Below are positions 34,370 through 43,610 of a stretch of 64,000 nucleotides of DNA, piece after piece. Under the pieces are notes generated by a model. That model saw nothing but the letters and a program-made list of their open reading frames with translations, was not told where the DNA came from and did not search any database. How positions within the stretch are numbered: position 1 is the stretch's first letter; every line of letters begins with the position of its first letter. Source of the stretch: JBDWFY01 sp965275915 (GTDB lineage: Bacteria > Pseudomonadota > Alphaproteobacteria > Rhizobiales > Stappiaceae); assembly GCA_965275915.1 (NCBI GenBank), contig CBDHYI010000008.1, positions 1,054,001-1,118,000 on the forward strand, in the 5' to 3' direction. The position numbers and the translations under genes were made by a program.

Positions 34370-35364
34370 GGCGAGGCTCTTCGATGCCGCAGGTTCATAA
34401 TGCGCACCTGAAACAGGATGACGAGAAACAGGAACGCGCCGCGGATCACCATCTGCCAATAAGCGCTGAAGCTGATTGTGCCTTTGCCATTCTCGAAATT
34501 GAGGATGTTGAATACAAGACCCAACAGAAGCGCTCCGGCGATTGTCGCCGGGATCGAACCAAGACCACCGGTCAGCAACGTTCCCCCCACAACAACAGCG
34601 GCGATCGCGGACAGCTCCCAACCGACACCCTCAAGCGGCTGGCCCGCACCGAACCCCGACGCCAGGAACACTCCTGCGAGCCCGGCACAGCCGCCTGAAA
34701 GGGCATAGGCAAAGAACCGGGCATGGTCAACTTTCAATCCCATCATCACGGAGGCTTCTTCGCCGCCGCCCACGGCAAGGACCGTGCGCCCGAGCGTTGT
34801 TTTTTCCAGAACGACCCACAATGCCACAACCACAATGGCGACAATGACAATTGTCCAGGGGACCAGGTTAAACGCCTTCTCCATCCCGAGTTGCGTAAAG
34901 TTGGAGCCCCAGTCGACCGAAATCGTTTCGGCCCCGGAGATGACCAGCGCGCCTCCCTTGGCGCCGATCATCGTCGCAAGAGTTGCGATGAATGGCGGGA
35001 TGTAGAGCCGCGTGACGCAAAAGGCATTGAAAGCGCCGAAAGCGATCCCGGCTGCAACCGCGCAGGGCAGGGCGAGTTCGATGCCATATGGACTTAAATA
35101 GGCGGCAACAATTGACGTGAACGCTGCGACGGAGCCGACCGACAGATCGATGCCGCCGGTCAGGATAACGAAACACATGCCCACCGAGATGATGATGAAC
35201 ATGGCATTGTAGTTCAGGAACGATGTGATGTTGTAAGCGCTGCCGAAATTATCGTAGCGCAACAGGCCGAATACGATCAGCACGAGCAGAGCCACCCAGA
35301 CGGTGATCGACTGAGGGTTGCGGGAAATATATTTCCTCAGATCGAAACCGTCCGCATCAAACAT
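34366..35364 (-). CDS. Sugar ABC transporter permease (YjfF-like)
   Basis: A 332-residue inner-membrane permease with eight to ten helices. RbsC/BPD-2 family motif CFVILTGGIDLSVGSVAAFTS and GGTLLTGGLGSIPATIAGALL. The order binding protein-ATPase-permease-permease and this sequence fit the YtfQRT-YjfF type. It overlaps the other permease by eight bases and the dehydratase by four. Confidence 0.9.
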   Translation of the reverse strand: MFDADGFDLRKYISRNPQSITVWVALLVLIVFGLLRYDNFGSAYNITSFLNYNAMFIIISVGMCFVILTGGIDLSVGSVAAFTSIVAAYLSPYGIELALPCAVAAGIAFGAFNAFCVTRLYIPPFIATLATMIGAKGGALVISGAETISVDWGSNFTQLGMEKAFNLVPWTIVIVAIVVVALWVVLEKTTLGRTVLAVGGGEEASVMMGLKVDHARFFAYALSGGCAGLAGVFLASGFGAGQPLEGVGWELSAIAAVVVGGTLLTGGLGSIPATIAGALLLGLVFNILNFENGKGTISFSAYWQMVIRGAFLFLVILFQVRIMNLRHRRASP

Positions 35365-36343
35365 TTTTACCTCTTCGTCCCTGCTGCAGGTAAACTGCGG
35401 CCAGAATAATCAAGGCCTTGGCGATCAGCGCGTATTCGTCTTCCACGCCATTTGCAAGCAGGGTGTATTTGACCAGCTGGATAATCACGGCGCCCAGGAT
35501 TGCGCCGAAAATCGGAGCCCGTCCGCCCTGCAGCAGCGCACCGCCGACCACCGCTGCGGCGATTGCGTCCAACTCCATCAGATTGCCGTTTCGTGCGGCG
35601 TCGGAGGCGGAATTGATCGCCACGACAATCAGCCCGGCGAGGCCGGCCAGAGCCGAACAGATCATATAAACGCCGATCTTGATCTTTCGCACCGGCCCTC
35701 CGGCGAGGAATGCGGCGCGCTCGTTGCCGCCGATTGCCAAAACGTAACGGCCAAAGGCCGTCCGTGAAACGACCCAGGCCAGGATAAGGGCGATCGTCAA
35801 AGCCAGCCAGCCCTGGAACGGAAGCCCGAGAATTTTACCGGTGCCCAGGTAACTGAACGAAGGATTGCTGAATGTCTGCAGATTGCCGTTCGTCAGTACC
35901 TGGGCAATCCCTCTGCCGGAAATGAACAGGATCAGTGTTGCGATGATTGGCTGTACACCGAGGAACGCCACGATGTAGCCGTTGAAAAGACCGCAGATCA
36001 TCGCCACAAAAATCGGAATGATCAGCGCAGCGGCAAGTCCAAGCGTGGGATAGGCGGTTCCGAAGTCAGAGAGAAAAATCAACGGTGCCAAGGCTCCGGA
36101 AAGCGCCATTACGGCCCCGACCGACAGATCGATGCCTCCTGTTGCGATCACCATCGTCATGCCCATGGCGACGATAGCGATGGTTGCAACCTGGCTGATA
36201 TTGACCGCGAGCGTCTGGGCCTGCAGGAAATTCGGGGTCACAATCACGTTGAACAGAAGAATGATCGTAAGCGCAATCAGTCCGCCGTGGCGGCTGAGCG
36301 TGATCTTGGGGAAAGAAAACCTGTTTGCGGCATAGTCCATCAC
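35357..36343 (-). CDS. Sugar ABC transporter permease (YtfT-like)
   Basis: A 328-residue permease of the same family, with MTMVIATGGIDLSVGAVMALS and GGALLQGGRAPIFGAILGAVI. It probably forms a heterodimer with the following permease. Four-base overlap with the ATPase upstream. Confidence 0.9.
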   Translation of the reverse strand: MMDYAANRFSFPKITLSRHGGLIALTIILLFNVIVTPNFLQAQTLAVNISQVATIAIVAMGMTMVIATGGIDLSVGAVMALSGALAPLIFLSDFGTAYPTLGLAAALIIPIFVAMICGLFNGYIVAFLGVQPIIATLILFISGRGIAQVLTNGNLQTFSNPSFSYLGTGKILGLPFQGWLALTIALILAWVVSRTAFGRYVLAIGGNERAAFLAGGPVRKIKIGVYMICSALAGLAGLIVVAINSASDAARNGNLMELDAIAAAVVGGALLQGGRAPIFGAILGAVIIQLVKYTLLANGVEDEYALIAKALIILAAVYLQQGRRGKNV

Positions 36344-37854
36344 GCGACCTCTCCGTGATCGTGCGCCAGCGCGTGAACAAGCGCATTTTCAGTTATGCCG
36401 GGATTGACGAGCTCCATCACCGTTTCTCCCTCATTGAGCACGATGATCCGGTTCGCGCCCTCGACCAGTTCCTCAAATTCAGAGCTGATCAGAATGACAC
36501 CCAGGCCTTTGTCGACAAAATCGCGAATGATCAGCTGAATTTCGCGCTTTGCGCCGACGTCCACACCGCGTGTCGGCTCATCCAGAATGAGAATTTCCGG
36601 TTCGGTGGCCAGCCATCTCGCCAGAAGCACTTTCTGCTGATTGCCTCCCGACAATTCGCGGATCGGTTGTTCCATCCCGGCGGTTTTGATTCCGAGCCGC
36701 TTGATGAAGTTTTGAACGATTTCCTTTTCCCGCATGCGGTCGATCTGGCCGTATCGGGTCAGACGCGGAAGAAGCGCCAGGGTCAGATTTTCCCGCACGG
36801 TCATGTCGGGAATAATGCCTTCCACCTTGCGGTCTTCGGATAAAAATCCGATTCCAGATGCAATGGCATTGGCCGGACTGCCCGGCCGCCAGCTGCGGGA
36901 TTCGAGCGCAAGACGACCCTCGTTAATCCGGTCGACCCCGAACAACGCCCGTGCCGCTTCGGTGCGCCCGGCGCCGAGCAGCCCGCCAAGGCCGACAATC
37001 TCGCCCCGGTGCAGCGCGACGTTGAATCGTTTCAGCCGCGGGCCTGTGCTGATATTGTCCGCCTCAAGCAGCAACTCGCCCTGTTTCGCCGACGCGCCGC
37101 CGAACTCGGTCATCCCTTCGGTTTTGACCTCTTCGACATCCCGGCCGAGCATCTCTGCGATCAGGTCCAGCTTGCTCTTTTCTTCGATCACGTGAGTTGC
37201 AACGGTCGAACCGTCGCGCATGACCGTTACCCGGTCACAGATCTGATGCAGCTCATCGAGAAAATGGGAAACGTACAGGATGGAGACGCCGGACGTCTTC
37301 AAGTCGCGCACGACGCCGAAGAGGATATCGATTTCCGATGCATCCAGCGACGACGTCGGCTCGTCCATGATCACCAGTTTGGCGTTCAGCGACACGGCAC
37401 GGGCGATTGCGACCAGTTGCTGAATGGCCGTTGAATAGGTGCCAAGCTGTTCGGTCACATCGATGTCGATCTGAAAACGGGCGAGAATTTCGCGGGTGCG
37501 CCGATGTGCGGCTTTCCAGTCGATCAGCCATCCGTAACGCTTGGGTTCGAACCCCATAATGACATTCTCGGTGACAGATCTGAGCGGAACGAGGTTGAGC
37601 TCCTGGTAAATGGTGGCAATGCCACCCGACTGAGCCTGTTTCGGAGAGCGAAATTGCGCGGGGGCGCCGTCAAAGGAAACGCTCCCGCCATCCTTGACGT
37701 AAACACCTGTAAGGATCTTGATGAGTGTCGACTTTCCTGCGCCGTTTTGGCCGATCAGCGCATGCACCTCGCCGGGCTCAATCGTCAGCGAAGCTCCCGT
37801 CAGCGCCGGCACGCCGCCGAAGTGCTTCTCTATTCCCGACATCGATAACAGCAT
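36340..37854 (-). CDS. Sugar ABC transporter ATP-binding protein (RbsA/YtfR-like)
   Basis: A 504-residue tandem ATPase. First half: GQNGAGKSTLIKIL, Walker B LVIMDEPTSSLD. Second half: degenerate A site GGLLGAGRTEAARAL, signature LSGGNQQKVLLARWL, and ILILDEPTRGVDVGAK. This layout is typical of monosaccharide importers of the CUT2 class. Downstream of the binding-protein gene after an 81-base gap with a stem-loop. Confidence 0.93.
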   Translation of the reverse strand: MLLSMSGIEKHFGGVPALTGASLTIEPGEVHALIGQNGAGKSTLIKILTGVYVKDGGSVSFDGAPAQFRSPKQAQSGGIATIYQELNLVPLRSVTENVIMGFEPKRYGWLIDWKAAHRRTREILARFQIDIDVTEQLGTYSTAIQQLVAIARAVSLNAKLVIMDEPTSSLDASEIDILFGVVRDLKTSGVSILYVSHFLDELHQICDRVTVMRDGSTVATHVIEEKSKLDLIAEMLGRDVEEVKTEGMTEFGGASAKQGELLLEADNISTGPRLKRFNVALHRGEIVGLGGLLGAGRTEAARALFGVDRINEGRLALESRSWRPGSPANAIASGIGFLSEDRKVEGIIPDMTVRENLTLALLPRLTRYGQIDRMREKEIVQNFIKRLGIKTAGMEQPIRELSGGNQQKVLLARWLATEPEILILDEPTRGVDVGAKREIQLIIRDFVDKGLGVILISSEFEELVEGANRIIVLNEGETVMELVNPGITENALVHALAHDHGEVA

Positions 37855-37894
37855 CCCGATGCGCCTTGTCTTTCAGGAGATTCTTTGGTTCCGG

Positions 37895-37926
37895 AAATGG
37901 CGGAAGCGCGAAAGCCCCCGCCATTT
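37895..37926 (-). promoter_or_regulatory. Stem-loop between binding-protein and ATPase genes
   Basis: A 9-bp perfect stem (AAATGGCGG with CCGCCATTT) with a 14-base loop, just after the stop of the binding-protein gene. There is no T-run. Such hairpins usually protect the upstream message and let the binding protein be made in excess over the transporter. Confidence 0.6.
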
Positions 37927-37935
37927 TAGGGAGGA

Positions 37936-38910
37936 TCAATATGCTTCGTCGATATGATCCGCCGCATTTTCTTTTGTAAAGATACGGTCTTTGACCTGTA
38001 CCCAGGGTTCGATTGTCTCGCCGGCCGCATATCGTTTCATTGTCTCGCAGGCGAGGGGGCCGAAGAAGGGTGAACTCTCAACGGTAACGCCCATCTTACC
38101 GTCAATGATAGCCTGAAGCGCATCGCGGGTTCCGTCGATGGAGACGACCAGAACATCTTCCCCCGGCTTGCGGCCCGCAAGTTCGAGCGCCTGAATTGCG
38201 CCAATGGCCATTTCATCGTTGTGGGCATAGACCACATTCACGTCCGGATGCGCCTGCAACAGCGTTTCCATGACCTGACGCCCAAGATCGCGGGCGAAGT
38301 CGCCGCTCTGGGACGCGACGATCGTGAAGCGGGAATCTTTGGCGATGGCATCGTCAAAGCCTTTTTTGCGGTCATTGGCCGGAGAGGATCCGGTTGTGCC
38401 TTCAAGCTGAACGACCACGGCTTTGTCGCCTTCGAAATTTGCTGCCGTCCACTCCGCAACTCTACGGCCCTGATCGATGAAGTCTGAACCGAGAAAGGCC
38501 ACGTAGTCTTCACCGGCTTTGGCCGCGTTAGGATCGACAGACCGGTCGACAAGGAAGGTCGGCACACCGGCTGCCTTTGCCTTTTTGACGGCAGGAATAA
38601 GCGGCTTTTCTTCACGCGGCGGCAGGAAAAGAACGTCGATGCCCTGTGCAATCATGCTGTCAACGTCAGCAACCTGTTTGGCAGCGGAACCGGCAGCATC
38701 GGTCGCGATCAGGTCCCATCCGCACGACTCCGCGGTGTCGTGGAAAGATTTGGTTTCAGCGATGCGCCATGGATTGTTCGATTCCATCTGCGCAAAGCCC
38801 ACTTTATAGCGGTCTTTTTGCTCAAGCGGCGGCAGCGACTGAGCAAACACTGCGCTTGTCGAAAAAGCGAGCGCCAACAAAGTGGTGCCGATAAGTGTTC
38901 TACGATTCAT
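37936..38910 (-). CDS. Sugar ABC transporter substrate-binding protein (YtfQ-like)
   Basis: A 324-residue periplasmic protein of the LacI-like fold. Signal peptide 1-23 (cleavage VFAQ-S), then YKVGFAQMESNNPWRIAETK, GIDVLFLPPREEKPL, EGTTGSSPANDRKKGFDD, VVYAHNDEMAIGAIQALE. These match the YtfQ galactofuranose-binding type more closely than ribose binders. Ligand not certain: a furanose or a hexose is likely. Confidence 0.9.
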   Translation of the reverse strand: MNRRTLIGTTLLALAFSTSAVFAQSLPPLEQKDRYKVGFAQMESNNPWRIAETKSFHDTAESCGWDLIATDAAGSAAKQVADVDSMIAQGIDVLFLPPREEKPLIPAVKKAKAAGVPTFLVDRSVDPNAAKAGEDYVAFLGSDFIDQGRRVAEWTAANFEGDKAVVVQLEGTTGSSPANDRKKGFDDAIAKDSRFTIVASQSGDFARDLGRQVMETLLQAHPDVNVVYAHNDEMAIGAIQALELAGRKPGEDVLVVSIDGTRDALQAIIDGKMGVTVESSPFFGPLACETMKRYAAGETIEPWVQVKDRIFTKENAADHIDEAY

Positions 38911-38961
38911 GATCGTCCTCCCGAATTGCGGCCCGACCGATCCGGGCCGTTCACAATGGGG

Positions 38962-40431
38962 CTAGCCCCAATTCATGTAGCTTGTCTGCTTGCGCAGATA
39001 GCCGTCGAAACCGTACTTGCCGTCCTCCCCGCCCAAACCGGACAATCCCCATCCGGTATGAAACCCCTGGACGGCTTCGCCATTGCTGCGATTGAGATAA
39101 AGTTCCCCGAACTTAAGAACGTAAGGTGCGCGGTTCAGTTGCCTGAAATCATCTGTAAAAAGGTAAGCGGACAGGCCGTATTGCGTGTCGTTGGCCAAGG
39201 CGACGGCTTCCTCGAAACCGTCGACCTTCATGGCGACAGCGACCGGTCCGAAAACCTCATCCTGAATGACCGGAATGTCGTTGCGTTTCACCGACAGCAC
39301 AGTCGGTGCATACCAGTGGCCGGCCGAAAACGCTCCGTCTTCCACCGGGCCTCCGTCAAGAAGAATTTCGGCTCCGGCCTTAACGCTTGCCGCAACAGTT
39401 GATGCGACTTTGTCTCTTTCGATCCGGCTTATTTTGGGACCAAGATCCACATTTTCGAGCGGGCTGCCCATTGTCAGTCGACCGGATGCGGCGACAAATT
39501 TTTCCAAAAACTCGTCGGCAATCGCCCAGTGAAGATACATGCGTTCATTGCATGTGCAGATCTGGCCACAATTGGTGTAGCGCGCTCCGACTGCTGCTGT
39601 GACGGCGGCATCGATATCCGCATCGTCCATCACGATGAAGGGCGCCTTGCCGCCCAGTTCAAGCCGGATCACCTTCATGCCATCCGCACCGGCCCTGTAG
39701 ATCTCCCGTCCGGCCCGTGTGCTGCCTGTCATCGTGATCAGATCTGTCAGAGGGTGCTCGACCATTGCCTGGCCGACGGCGGGACCGCGGCCTGTCACGA
39801 CATTAAAGACGCCTGCGGGAAAGTTACAGTCATGGGCCAGTTGGGCCAGGGCCAACCCGGATAACGGTGTGTTCTCATGGGCCAGGAGCACAAACGTGTT
39901 ACCGGCCACCAGTGCGGGTCCAAGTTTGCGGGCGGCGAGCGCTGCCGGATAGTTCCAGGCAGTCAGGCCGACGACGACGCCGTGCGGATGCCGCCGAATG
40001 TGAATTTCCTCGTCCGGATTGTCGGAAACCAGAATGTCGCCCTCTATCCGCCGGGCGTGTTCGGCGGCATAGGTGAGAAATGTTATGACGGCATCGATCT
40101 CGCCCCGGGCCTGCGCGATCGGTTTGCCCTGTTCCAGGGTCACAAGCCGGGCGAGCTTTTCGTGGTGATCCAGAACCGCTTCCGCCAGGGCCCGAACGAG
40201 TTTCCCGCGTTCCAGCGCCGGCCGGGCGGCCCAATTTGCCTGTGCACGGTGAGCGGCGAGAAGCGCGTGCTCCGCGTCTCCAGCGTTTCCCTCCGGAACG
40301 GCCGCGATGATGGTCTCATCGGCCGGATTTTCGATGTCAATCGTATCGCTGCGCGCTGGGTCGAGCCATATTCCGTCAATATACATGCCGGCCGTTACCG
40401 GCCTGGCGGATGGGAAATCAAGGTCAAACAA
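38962..40431 (-). CDS. Aldehyde dehydrogenase (AldA/lactaldehyde dehydrogenase-like)
   Basis: A 489-residue NAD-dependent enzyme. ELGGKAPFIVMDDADID holds the general-base Glu, NCGQICTCNERMY the catalytic Cys with a neighbouring second Cys as in E. coli AldA. The C-terminal region ELYLNRSNGEAVQGFHTGW is also AldA-like. It would oxidise lactaldehyde or glycolaldehyde to the acid, which suggests breakdown of a deoxy sugar or pentose by this operon. It is the first gene of the leftward operon, with operators just upstream. Confidence 0.9.
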   Translation of the reverse strand: MFDLDFPSARPVTAGMYIDGIWLDPARSDTIDIENPADETIIAAVPEGNAGDAEHALLAAHRAQANWAARPALERGKLVRALAEAVLDHHEKLARLVTLEQGKPIAQARGEIDAVITFLTYAAEHARRIEGDILVSDNPDEEIHIRRHPHGVVVGLTAWNYPAALAARKLGPALVAGNTFVLLAHENTPLSGLALAQLAHDCNFPAGVFNVVTGRGPAVGQAMVEHPLTDLITMTGSTRAGREIYRAGADGMKVIRLELGGKAPFIVMDDADIDAAVTAAVGARYTNCGQICTCNERMYLHWAIADEFLEKFVAASGRLTMGSPLENVDLGPKISRIERDKVASTVAASVKAGAEILLDGGPVEDGAFSAGHWYAPTVLSVKRNDIPVIQDEVFGPVAVAMKVDGFEEAVALANDTQYGLSAYLFTDDFRQLNRAPYVLKFGELYLNRSNGEAVQGFHTGWGLSGLGGEDGKYGFDGYLRKQTSYMNWG

Positions 40432-40452
40432 CAGAGGTTCTTTCGTTTCCAG

Positions 40453-40467
40453 TTTGGTATGACCAAA
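40453..40467. promoter_or_regulatory. FadR-type operator 1 (TTTGGTATGACCAAA)
   Basis: Perfect inverted repeat TTTGG-TATGA-CCAAA, 21 bases upstream of the aldehyde dehydrogenase start. It contains TGGTATGACCA, which fits the FadR-family consensus TNGTNNNACNA exactly. Likely site for the divergent GntR/FadR regulator. Confidence 0.72.
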
Positions 40468-40614
40468 TATGAATTCAGTTATGCTGTCAACATGATCTGG
40501 TTCGAAAAATGAGGCCGAAGAGTTTACTTTTATTCTTAAATATACTGAATTTATTCATATTTTTCGGATAAAATAAATTCCGGCTTTGCACTGAACCTGT
40601 TTCAGATCAGTATG

Positions 40615-40630
40615 TTTTGACATACCAAAA
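40615..40630. promoter_or_regulatory. FadR-type operator 2 (TTTTGACATACCAAAA)
   Basis: Inverted repeat TTTTG-ACATAC-CAAAA, about 45 bases before the regulator start. It shares the GGTATG half (as CATACC) with operator 1, but one half departs from the consensus. Confidence 0.6.
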
Positions 40631-40647
40631 TAAATCAACTAGTGCTA

Positions 40648-40662
40648 TTTGGTGCTTCCAAA
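40648..40662. promoter_or_regulatory. FadR-type operator 3 (TTTGGTGCTTCCAAA)
   Basis: Perfect TTTGG-TGCTT-CCAAA dyad directly before the ribosome site of the regulator gene, suited to autorepression. Its position overlaps an upstream alternative start, which supports the later ATG for the regulator. Confidence 0.58.
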
Positions 40663-40674
40663 AAGGGAACTGGA

Positions 40675-41397
40675 ATGTCGACAGAAGGTAAATCACGTGC
40701 TGCCGATGCGGTGGTTTTGGAGCTGGAAACGCAGATCATGTCAGGCAAGCTTCAAAACAGCAGTCCTTTGCCCGCTGAGCGCGAACTGATGGAACAGTTC
40801 GGCGCCAGCCGCACCGTTATCCGTGAAGCGATCACCGCGCTCTCAAACCGGGGGCTGGTTGAAAGCAGGCCGCGATTTCGCCCGATTGTCCGCAAGCCGG
40901 ATTACGGAACAGTGCTGAACGCGGCAGGCTCCGTTGTCCGGCATCTGGTGAACGAGCCCGCGGGTGTGAAAAACCTCTATATGAGCCGTGTCTTTCTGGA
41001 GCGCGCGCTGGTTCGCGAAGCGGCCACCTCGGCTGGCCGGGACGACATTCTTGCCTTGAAGGAGGCGCTGAGGGCAAATAAACAGGCAATTGATAACTCG
41101 GAAGAATTTTATCGCACCGATGTCGCCTTTCATGGTGTTCTTTACAAGATTCCACAAAACCCGATCTTTCCGGCGGTTCATGAAGGCTACACGTCCTGGC
41201 TCGCCCCGCAATGGGACCGGATGTTGCGCTCACCGGAGCGCAACCTCGTCAATTACCGGGCTCATAAAAGGATATTGGATGCTATCATCGACCGGGACCC
41301 CGATGAGGCGGAAGAAGCGCTGACCGCACACTTGCGGGCGGCCTGGGAGTATGTCCGCGTCACATTTGATCTGGAAACGGATGATGAGCGAGTTTGA
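40675..41397 (+). CDS. FadR-subfamily GntR transcriptional regulator
   Basis: A 240-residue regulator. Winged helix: LPAERELMEQFGASRTVIREAI and LVESRPRFRPIV; C-terminal all-helical FCD domain with metal-type residues (FLERALVREA, FYRTDVAFHGVLY, AHKRILDAIIDRDPDEAEEALTAHL). FCD domains bind small carboxylates, here perhaps a sugar acid of the divergent pathway. Its 3' end overlaps the GMC oxidoreductase gene by 14 bases. Confidence 0.92.
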   Translation: MSTEGKSRAADAVVLELETQIMSGKLQNSSPLPAERELMEQFGASRTVIREAITALSNRGLVESRPRFRPIVRKPDYGTVLNAAGSVVRHLVNEPAGVKNLYMSRVFLERALVREAATSAGRDDILALKEALRANKQAIDNSEEFYRTDVAFHGVLYKIPQNPIFPAVHEGYTSWLAPQWDRMLRSPERNLVNYRAHKRILDAIIDRDPDEAEEALTAHLRAAWEYVRVTFDLETDDERV

Positions 41398-43006
41398 TCA
41401 TATTGTGGTTGGCGGCGGCTCGGCCGGCTGTGTCGTGGCCGCGCGACTGGCGTCCGATGGCGGCGCCAGGGTGCTGCTGCTTGAAGCCGGTCATTCCAAC
41501 CGGCACCCGCTGCTTGATATGCCCCCGGGTATTTTCAAGATGATCAATGGCTCCAAATTCATGCGCTATCACCAGACGACACCGCAGGCGCATCTTGACG
41601 GACGGGTTCACGATATTCCTCAGGGCCATGTTCTGGGTGGCGGGTCCTCTGTGAATGCGCAGGTCTATATGCGCGGCAGACCGTCCGACTATGACGAATG
41701 GCAGGATATCTTACGGGGAAACAACGAAAATATCGGTTGGGGCTGGAAGGATGTGTTGCCCCATTTCAAGCGCATGGAAGCCAACAATCGGCTGAACAAT
41801 GACCTCCACGGTACGGACGGTCCGATGCTGGTGTCGGATCCGGGCCATATCGATCAGATGTCGCGCTGGTTCGTTCAGGCGGTGCAGGCGCTTGGTGAGC
41901 CCTATAACGGCGATTTCAACGGTTCCTCCCAGCGGGGCGTCGGTTTCTATCAATTCATGAACCGTCATGGAAAGCGCAGTTCTGCCGCTTACGCCTATGT
42001 TCAGCCGCAGGAAAACAATCCGAACTTGACCGTCAGGCTCAATGCGGAAGTGATGCGCGTTCTCGTTGAAAACGAGCAGGCGGTTGGCGTTGAATATCGC
42101 GACAAAAACGGGACTGTCCGGACGGTCCATGCCCAGGGCGACGTTATTCTGGCCGCCGGCGCGCTGGTAACGCCAAAAGTACTGATGCTTTCCGGTATCG
42201 GCCCGCAGGATCACCTTAAAGAGCACGGCATAACGGTGCATGTGGATTTGCCGGGCGTCGGTCAAAACCTGATCGATCATCCCGAGGTACCCATGACGGC
42301 GCTGGCGAACGGCCCATACGGGTATTACAAACAGGGCGAAGGCTGGCGGATGCTGAAAAACGGCATTCAGTTCAAGCTGTTCGGCAGCGGACCGGTCACG
42401 TCGGCGGGTGTCGAAGCCGGTGCGTTTGTCAACCCGGAAGACCAGACGGCACCTCCTTCGATCCAGGCATTTTGTGTGCCCATCGTTTATCTTGATCGGG
42501 ATACGCAGGATCTCGTCAAGGACGGATACGGACTGACGATCACGACCGTCGTGGTCAAACCGCGTTCGCGCGGAGAGGTCCGGCTGAGATCGGCGAATCC
42601 GTTCGATATGCCGCTTGTGTCACCGAATCTGCTGAAGCATCCCGACGACATGCGGGACATGATTGCGGGACAGCGGTTTTTTGCGCGCGCTTTTGAAGCC
42701 TCGCCGCTGGCTGAGCGGATTGAAAAGGTCGTGGTCCCGTCGCCTGATGATCTGTCGGACGAGGCGTTGGCGGCGCACTGCAAACGGTGCGTCAAAACCA
42801 ACTATCATCCCGCGAGTTCGGCCCGCATGGGGGCCGACGGCGATCCGATGGCTGTGTGCGATGCGCGGATGCGCATCCGCGGCGTGAAGGGCCTCCGCGT
42901 TTGCGATATGTCCGTGGTCCCGAACATCAATGCGGGCAACACCAATGCCCCGGCAATGATGCTTGGTGACCGCTGCGCCGATCTGATTATGGGCGCTATC
43001 AATTAG
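41384..43006 (+). CDS. GMC family FAD-dependent oxidoreductase (alcohol/choline dehydrogenase-like)
   Basis: A 540-residue flavoenzyme. FAD site HIVVGGGSAGCVVAARL, GMC signature GHVLGGGSSVNAQVYMRGR, second signature GALVTPKVLMLSGIGP, and active-site NYHPASSARMG followed by NINAGNTNAPAMM. It oxidises a primary or secondary alcohol, choline or a sugar derivative. The second of two adjacent ATGs is used because GGAAA is six bases upstream. Co-transcribed with the FadR regulator, so it may start the same catabolic pathway. Confidence 0.9.
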   Translation: MSEFDHIVVGGGSAGCVVAARLASDGGARVLLLEAGHSNRHPLLDMPPGIFKMINGSKFMRYHQTTPQAHLDGRVHDIPQGHVLGGGSSVNAQVYMRGRPSDYDEWQDILRGNNENIGWGWKDVLPHFKRMEANNRLNNDLHGTDGPMLVSDPGHIDQMSRWFVQAVQALGEPYNGDFNGSSQRGVGFYQFMNRHGKRSSAAYAYVQPQENNPNLTVRLNAEVMRVLVENEQAVGVEYRDKNGTVRTVHAQGDVILAAGALVTPKVLMLSGIGPQDHLKEHGITVHVDLPGVGQNLIDHPEVPMTALANGPYGYYKQGEGWRMLKNGIQFKLFGSGPVTSAGVEAGAFVNPEDQTAPPSIQAFCVPIVYLDRDTQDLVKDGYGLTITTVVVKPRSRGEVRLRSANPFDMPLVSPNLLKHPDDMRDMIAGQRFFARAFEASPLAERIEKVVVPSPDDLSDEALAAHCKRCVKTNYHPASSARMGADGDPMAVCDARMRIRGVKGLRVCDMSVVPNINAGNTNAPAMMLGDRCADLIMGAIN

Positions 43007-43027
43007 CGCGCAAGAGCAGCCGCCGGT

Positions 43028-43570
43028 TCAGAAAAGCGGGCCGTATTTCCAGTTGTCCGCATCGGGGGTGACCTCGTCAAGATCGTAGTCCGCATCCTTG
43101 AGGCGGATTGCATCTTTCCGGCCGGCTTTGGCTGCTTCGTCGATGAATTTTTGACCGAGCGCCTTGTCTTGCCCGATTCCCCAGCCGCGAATCAGATTGA
43201 TTCCGTGATTGAATTTGCCGATCGGATCGCCCGCATCGGCGGCGCGTTTGTCCCATTCGGCGGCGGCATCAGGATCCTCCGGTGCGCCAAGGCCGTTATT
43301 GTCCATCTGGCTCATCCACGTCATCGAACCGGTATATCCGGCGTCCGCGCAGGCTTTGAAAAGTTCACGCGCCGGGACGTGCCGTCCGGCCTTGGTAATG
43401 AAATAGCCCGAGGCACAGGTCATCATGTCGGTTTTGCCGTGCCGGATATTGTCCATGATCCGGTTCAACGACAATTCTTCGGGATTGAGGGTGCCGCCGC
43501 TGTCTTCTTCCGCGAAGGCGCCCGTCGTCAAAAGGGCGAAGGACAAAATCAGCACTGTTCTAAGTATCAT
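43028..43570 (-). CDS. Sel1-repeat-like periplasmic protein in PQQ locus
   Basis: A 180-residue protein with a signal peptide 1-20 (cleavage AFAEE). Then a Cys pair (MMTCASGYFITK, LFKACADAGYTG) and Sel1/TPR-like helices (AAAEWDKRAADAGDPIGKFN, ALGQKFIDEAAKAGRKDAI). Probably an adaptor in the periplasm. It is the last gene of the ABC operon of the PQQ system, 40 bases after the permease. Confidence 0.72.
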   Translation of the reverse strand: MILRTVLILSFALLTTGAFAEEDSGGTLNPEELSLNRIMDNIRHGKTDMMTCASGYFITKAGRHVPARELFKACADAGYTGSMTWMSQMDNNGLGAPEDPDAAAEWDKRAADAGDPIGKFNHGINLIRGWGIGQDKALGQKFIDEAAKAGRKDAIRLKDADYDLDEVTPDADNWKYGPLF

Positions 43571-43610
43571 TCTGTTTCCTGACGTTTTTCCCGACCATTC
43601 CTGTTTGAGA

